Shown here: positions 60,501-64,000 of the stretch, in pieces
Position numbering within the stretch: position 1 is the first letter of the stretch
Layout: each line of letters begins with the position of its first letter
Assembly (NCBI GenBank): GCA_051294375.1
Contig: CM119269.1
Location: forward strand, 21,650,038-21,714,037
Direction of reading: 5' to 3'
DNA length: 64,000 bases
From: Paraspadella gotoi
Lineage: Eukaryota; Chaetognatha
The notes under the pieces: generated by a model
Told to the model about the DNA's origin: nothing
Seen by the model: only the letters and a program-made list of their open reading frames with translations
Database searches by the model: none
Made by a program: the position numbers and the translations under genes

Positions 60501-62979
60501 CCATCTGATTCGCTGCTTACCGCTAAATTATCGTGGGCAGTTCCGACATTGTTTGCTCAAACTTGTTTCTTATCTTTTTTTCCGCTTCTTTCCGTTTCTT
60601 TCCGCTTCTTTTCGCTTCTTTTTGCTTCTAAATCACTGAATCTTTATCTTCTCCCTGAATCGACTGAATCTTCTCGGTGAATCTCTTTAACTCATTAAAT
60701 CTTTATCTTTTCTCTCAGATTTTCTTTGTTAAATGTCTTAGATGAATCTTTTAGATGAATCTCTTTGATGAATCCCTTCATAAATCTCTTTGATGAATCT
60801 CTTCATAAATCTCATTGATGAATCTCTTCATAAATCTTCTCTCGTGAATCTTGATCTCTTCTCTGAATCTCTGAATCTCCTCCGTGAATCTCCTCACATC
60901 GCCAAATCTCCTCACCTCATTACTTTCCCCTTCACTTGGCCGAATCTCTAAGTCTCACAGACGCCAACGCTTCATTGCCTTCTCTTGCAGTTCACTCATC
61001 ATTCTGGTTGATGCCGTTCATCGACATCTAGATTCTTTGAAGGAAAACATTTCACTCCTTTTCATAACAACACTTCTTTCACTTCTTATGATGCTTTTAC
61101 ATCTTTCACATCTTTCACTTCTTTCACTTTTTATAATTCTTTCACTTTTTTCACTTTTAATAAATTCTTTCACTTCTTTTAGCTTCTGTCACTTCTTGCA
61201 TTAATTGAAATGAGTGAAAAAGCATTTCTATCACTACTTTCACATATTTCACTCCTTTCTCACCCTTAACTCATTCACACTTTTCTAATCCATCTCATCT
61301 CACTTTCCCCCCCCCCACCTATTTCACGTCCTCCCCTCCTCACTTTCACTTTTCGACTCTTTAAATAAAAACTTCCTCGCGATATTAAATAATTAATCCG
61401 GTTATAATTCGAATTGTTAGCCAATCAACTTGCCAATCTTTTTATATTTTTATCCTTTTTGATGTATAAATTTACAAATTATTTCCGAGAAGATATGAAA
61501 AAGTTTTTTAACTCACAAACACTATGAAACTAACTAAAAATAAACATTTTATTTTAAAATATATTCTGAATTATTTATATGCTTCGAAAGTTGAATATAT
61601 TTCGCTTCGCATTATTTCCGAGAAGATATGAACAATTTTTTTTAACTCACAAACAATATGAAACTAACTAAAAATAAAGATTTTATTTTAAAATATATTC
61701 TGAATTATTTATATATTTCGAAAGTTGAATAGATTTCGCTTCACATTATTTCCGCGAAGATATGAAAAAGTTTTTTTAACTCACAAACACTATGAACTAA
61801 CTAAAAATAGAGATTTTATTTTAAAATATATTCTGAATTATTTATATGTTTCGAAAGTTGAATAGATTTTGCTTCGCATTATTTCCGAGAAGATATGAAA
61901 AAGTTTTTTAACTCACAAACACTATGAAACTAACTAAAAATAAAGATTTTCTTTTAAAATATATTCTGAATTATTTATATGTTTCGAAAGTTGAATAGAT
62001 TTCGCTTCGTATTCTCGGTAATTGTCGATAATTTTGTTGCGGCGACGCGATAAGACGATAATTGGTCGGTCTGTCTGTGTCTAAAAAATATTATTAAAAA
62101 AGGTTTTATTGTCTAAATAGCGTATGAGAAAGAACATAGAACATAGGAAAAGGAAAAAATAAAAAATAAGAGAAAAACAAGAGGAATGATAGAACTCAGC
62201 ATTTCGCTTCTCGGATTTCTCTCTTTTTGTTTTGTTTTGTTTTGTTTTTAAATTAAGTTCTTTTTTTTTTCTTTTTTCTTTTTTTTTTTTGAGACTTGCG
62301 CGATTCTTGCAAATTTTCACCCTTCGGGGCATAAAAACTAGTTGCAGTCAGAATTGCCTTCTGCAATGACAGACAAACTGCAATCCATCGGCAATTTCTG
62401 GGTCGACAACCTTGATGACGACGACCACGACAAGGACGAGAGAAACAACGACGACGACAATGACGAATGCGACGATGACAACAACGACGAAGAAGACGAT
62501 GACAACAACGACCGTGACGACGAAATTAACGACAACGACTAAGACGACGATGATGACGATGACAACAAAAAGGTTGACGTCCTAAGGGAATGACGACAAC
62601 GAGGATGACAACGACGACAACAACAACAACAACATCGAAGACAACGACAAGGACAACAAAGGCAACGATAACAATGACTATGATAATGGCAACAAAAATA
62701 ATGACGATGACGAAAATAGCGACAAACATGAAAATTTGACGATGACGATGACAACGATGGCCACGATGACAACGACGATGACAAAGAAGACAACGACCAC
62801 GAAAACTATGACGACGTTGAAAGCGACAACAACAACGACTAGAGAAACTCACCTAGTCGACCTCTGGCCTCAAGGCTAAAGATGAGTTGATTGTAGATGT
62901 GACTCTGTTTCGTGAAATGTTCCGTTTTGTTGAGACGAAGCTTGACTCGGTAGGCGAAGGGGGCGCGGGGACCCGAGGC
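57351..62979 (-). CDS. Single-pass membrane protein with probable Ig-like ectodomain (partial)
   Basis: Minus-strand exons in order: 62979-62853 (cut by a gap), 60036-59797, an unresolved one near 58560-58380, 57912-57762, 57585-57351. The first two join in phase 1 as LEARGRL-ATARKTVTLQLQYGP, the usual end of one Ig-like domain. The next domain begins with NLLCPEV, has Cys in HVSCKI and Trp in NVSWEL, and two N-glycosylation sequons (NRT, NVS). The 151-base exon encodes NIEIVLYFIVGGILVVTVFI and IVLLLVLYRRGTFIRADDD: one transmembrane helix and a basic stop-transfer. The tail has DEDGDLTPHCHAELTSLGDL, SRPISTYLDTSHQL and a Gln-rich stretch. A cell-surface adhesion or receptor role is inferred. 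The family is not identified; an integrin-like ectodomain is a less likely alternative. Confidence 0.6.
57762..57912 (-). CDS. Membrane protein exon: transmembrane helix
   Basis: Acceptor CTTCTTCTCTTCCAG, donor CCACCG|GTAGTTG, joining the tail exon in phase 0. A stretch of about 25 hydrophobic residues follows FNIE, then YRRGTFIR. Confidence 0.75.
58380..58562 (-). CDS. Possible ectodomain exon, frame unresolved
   Basis: GC-rich segment after CTCAATACCAG on the minus strand. The phase demanded by the preceding exon gives an implausible Arg/Pro-rich peptide, while the next frame gives VPPIVTTLSSSDSDGAGSSS and stops. A base error or a missed exon could explain this. Confidence 0.25.
58559..59015. 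repeat. ~56-base minisatellite, about eight copies
   Basis: Unit 'aatttaaggggggagtggaa' plus 'attagtggaatttaagggag' plus 'tgaaataggggaagtc'. It lies in an intron of the membrane protein gene. Confidence 0.93.
59797..60036 (-). CDS. Membrane protein exon: Ig-like domain
   Basis: Acceptor CTTTCCCCAG beside a 22-N gap, donor GTTCAAG|GTGAGAGG. It encodes TARKTVTLQLQYGPNLLCPE, then VQGAPENRTLYHVSCKILSF and PVVPRQNVSWELREPQYLPF. The Cys-Trp spacing fits the B and C strands of an Ig fold; the partner Cys must be in the next exon. Confidence 0.72.
60085..60170. repeat. (GAATGAAT)n degenerate tetranucleotide repeat
   Basis: 'atgaatgaataaatatataa' style units. Confidence 0.85.
60230..60570 (-). repeat. 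Inverted copies of the GACCGACGG module, a partial S1 and the 20.7 kb element end
   Basis: 'cagattccgactctataatt', 'ttgtcggaacgtcggtccca' and 'atcatgtcagaacatcaaat' mirror 21590-21690. 'gggacggggcgtctaaccca' and 'cagcccgatccgaagttcgg' match S1. 'gctgcttaccgctaaattat' and 'cgacattgtttgctcaaact' mirror 20700-20745. The adjacency suggests these modules belong to one larger element. Confidence 0.6.
60640..61200. repeat. Degenerate 'tgaatctctt' and 'ttcacttctttcac' arrays
   Basis: About 250 bases of 'gatgaatctcttcataaatc' units, then 'cttctttcacttttt' units. No gene. Confidence 0.8.
61478..62012. repeat. ~132-base tandem repeat, four copies
   Basis: The unit begins 'attatttccgagaagatatg' at about 61478, 61610, 61744 and 61878. 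Copies differ at only a few positions. It lies in an intron of the membrane protein gene. Confidence 0.95.
62405..62842. repeat. (GACGACAAC)n-like purine-rich array
   Basis: About 430 bases of GAC/AAC/GAT trinucleotides. It gives long Asp/Asn frames on the plus strand that are artefacts. It ends directly at the donor of the Ig-domain exon. Confidence 0.9.
62853..62979 (-). CDS. Membrane protein exon: end of an ectodomain module, truncated by gap
   Basis: Runs from the N-gap to the donor GACTAG|GTGAGT. It encodes ASGPRAPFAYRVKLRLNKTE, then HFTKQSHIYNQLIFSLEARG-RL. The 5' part is lost in the 289-N gap (62980-63268). Confidence 0.7.
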
Positions 62980-63687
62980 NNNNNNNNNNNNNNNNNNNNN
63001 NNNNNNNNNNNNNNNNNNNNNNNNNNNNNNNNNNNNNNNNNNNNNNNNNNNNNNNNNNNNNNNNNNNNNNNNNNNNNNNNNNNNNNNNNNNNNNNNNNNN
63101 NNNNNNNNNNNNNNNNNNNNNNNNNNNNNNNNNNNNNNNNNNNNNNNNNNNNNNNNNNNNNNNNNNNNNNNNNNNNNNNNNNNNNNNNNNNNNNNNNNNN
63201 NNNNNNNNNNNNNNNNNNNNNNNNNNNNNNNNNNNNNNNNNNNNNNNNNNNNNNNNNNNNNNNNNNNNTTAGCAAATTTGTTTCCGGAGATAAAAAAGAA
63301 GAAAGAGAGTGGAAGAAAGAAAAAGGAAGCGAGAAGATTGAGGCAATTTGAATGGAACCGGTTTTCCNNNNNNNNNNNNNNNNNNNNNNNNNNNNNNNNN
63401 NNNNNNNNNNNNNNNNNNNNNNNNNNNNNNNNNNNNNNNNNNNNNNNNNNNNNNNNNNNNNNNNNNNNNNNNNNNNNNNNNNNNNNNNNNNNNNNNNNNN
63501 NNNNNNNNNNNNNNNNNNNNNNNNNNNNNNNNNNNNNNNNNNNNNNNNNNNNNNNNNNNNNNNNNNNNNNNNNNNNNNNNNNNNNNNNNNNNNNNNNNNN
63601 NNNNNNNNNNNNNNNNNNNNNNNNNNNNNNNNNNNNNNNNNNNNNNNNNNNNNNNNNNNNNNNNNNNNNNNNNNNNNNNNNNNNNNN
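62980..63687. other. Two assembly gaps (289 N and 320 N)
   Basis: N-runs at 62980-63268 and 63368-63687 with about 100 purine-rich bases between. Upstream exons of the membrane protein gene may be lost here. The remainder to 64000 is a short (CT)n and AT-rich sequence with no recognised gene. Confidence 0.97.
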
Positions 63688-64000
63688 TCTCTCTCTCTCT
63701 CTCTCTCTCTCCCTATTCCGACAGGCCGAGGTCAATTCAGCTTCTCCCAGTTGTAATTCCATGAATTTTCTTTCTCGAATCTTTATTTGTTTTTCCTTCA
63801 GTTTTTCTTCTAAGTTTCTTGTTTTCGTCTTCATCTTTGGTCAGATTTTCAATTAAACTAACGAAAATAACTAACATTCTTTTCACTTAATTTAACTAAC
63901 AATATTATATATCCGCGTTTAATTGCATTCATTTTCTCCTTCCACTAATTTTTGTTACTCTAAATAACCTCAAATTGTCTCCAGCATATTCAAACTGAGA

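Noticed and set aside
62342-62542. Asp/Asn-rich open frame on the plus strand
   Set aside because: It is a trinucleotide repeat array in an intron of a minus-strand gene, without start context or conserved sequence.
57762-62979. Integrin alpha identity for the membrane protein
   Set aside because: The conserved GFFKR juxtamembrane motif is absent and the cytoplasmic tail is long; the Cys/Trp spacing in 59797-60036 fits an Ig-like domain better, though not decisively.

Overview
This window is eukaryotic nuclear DNA, most likely from an invertebrate animal and probably an arthropod. The evidence is spliced genes with GT-AG introns, AT-rich introns around GC-richer coding exons, several animal-type genes, very abundant (CT)n/(GA)n tracts, and many dispersed repeats. 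It contains ten N-gaps and several stretches that are present twice or three times with scattered indels. I read these as unmerged or noisy contig ends in a long-read assembly, not as true duplications.

Layout. 1-3577 is an error-rich copy of 4811-8385. About 3849-29714 (+) is a long gene with widely spaced exons (3849-5040, 6776-9471, 9924-10100, 10407-10543, 20050-20180, 29555-29714). It encodes a low-complexity scaffold protein whose coiled-coil C-terminal part resembles the SRCIN1/p140Cap-KIAA1217 (AIP3/Bud6-like) family. In its 9.5 kb intron, on the opposite strand, lies a six-exon trypsin-like serine protease (12040-18765, -) with complete catalytic triad and trypsin specificity residue. 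The protease gene's own introns hold a Tc1/mariner transposase remnant and tandem repeats. About 20.7-34 kb is intronic or intergenic sequence with dispersed repeats, a ~1.1 kb element with inverted termini carrying hammerhead-ribozyme-like motifs (23438-24553), and very long pyrimidine tracts.

34.1-52.3 kb holds one locus assembled repeatedly: a Cu/Zn superoxide dismutase with an N-terminal membrane anchor. Clean exons are at 37268-37534 and 41690-42052; noisy copies are at 38411-38957, 48230-48492 and 49304-49670. Around it are tRNA-like short repeats and further hammerhead-like motifs. About 52.4-57.3 kb is mostly repeats and simple sequence. 57351-62979 (-) carries exons of a single-pass membrane protein with a probable Ig-like ectodomain and a cytoplasmic tail, interrupted by minisatellites and gaps. 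The window ends in N-gaps and AT-rich sequence.

The four genes are not functionally linked. The most unusual thread is a family of hammerhead-like RNA motifs (CTGATGA, stem II, CGAAACATGTC) followed by AATAAA and a TTGTTG-like tail, at several loci. This is the signature known for diminished-stem-III hammerheads of Penelope-like elements. No reverse transcriptase was recognised here.
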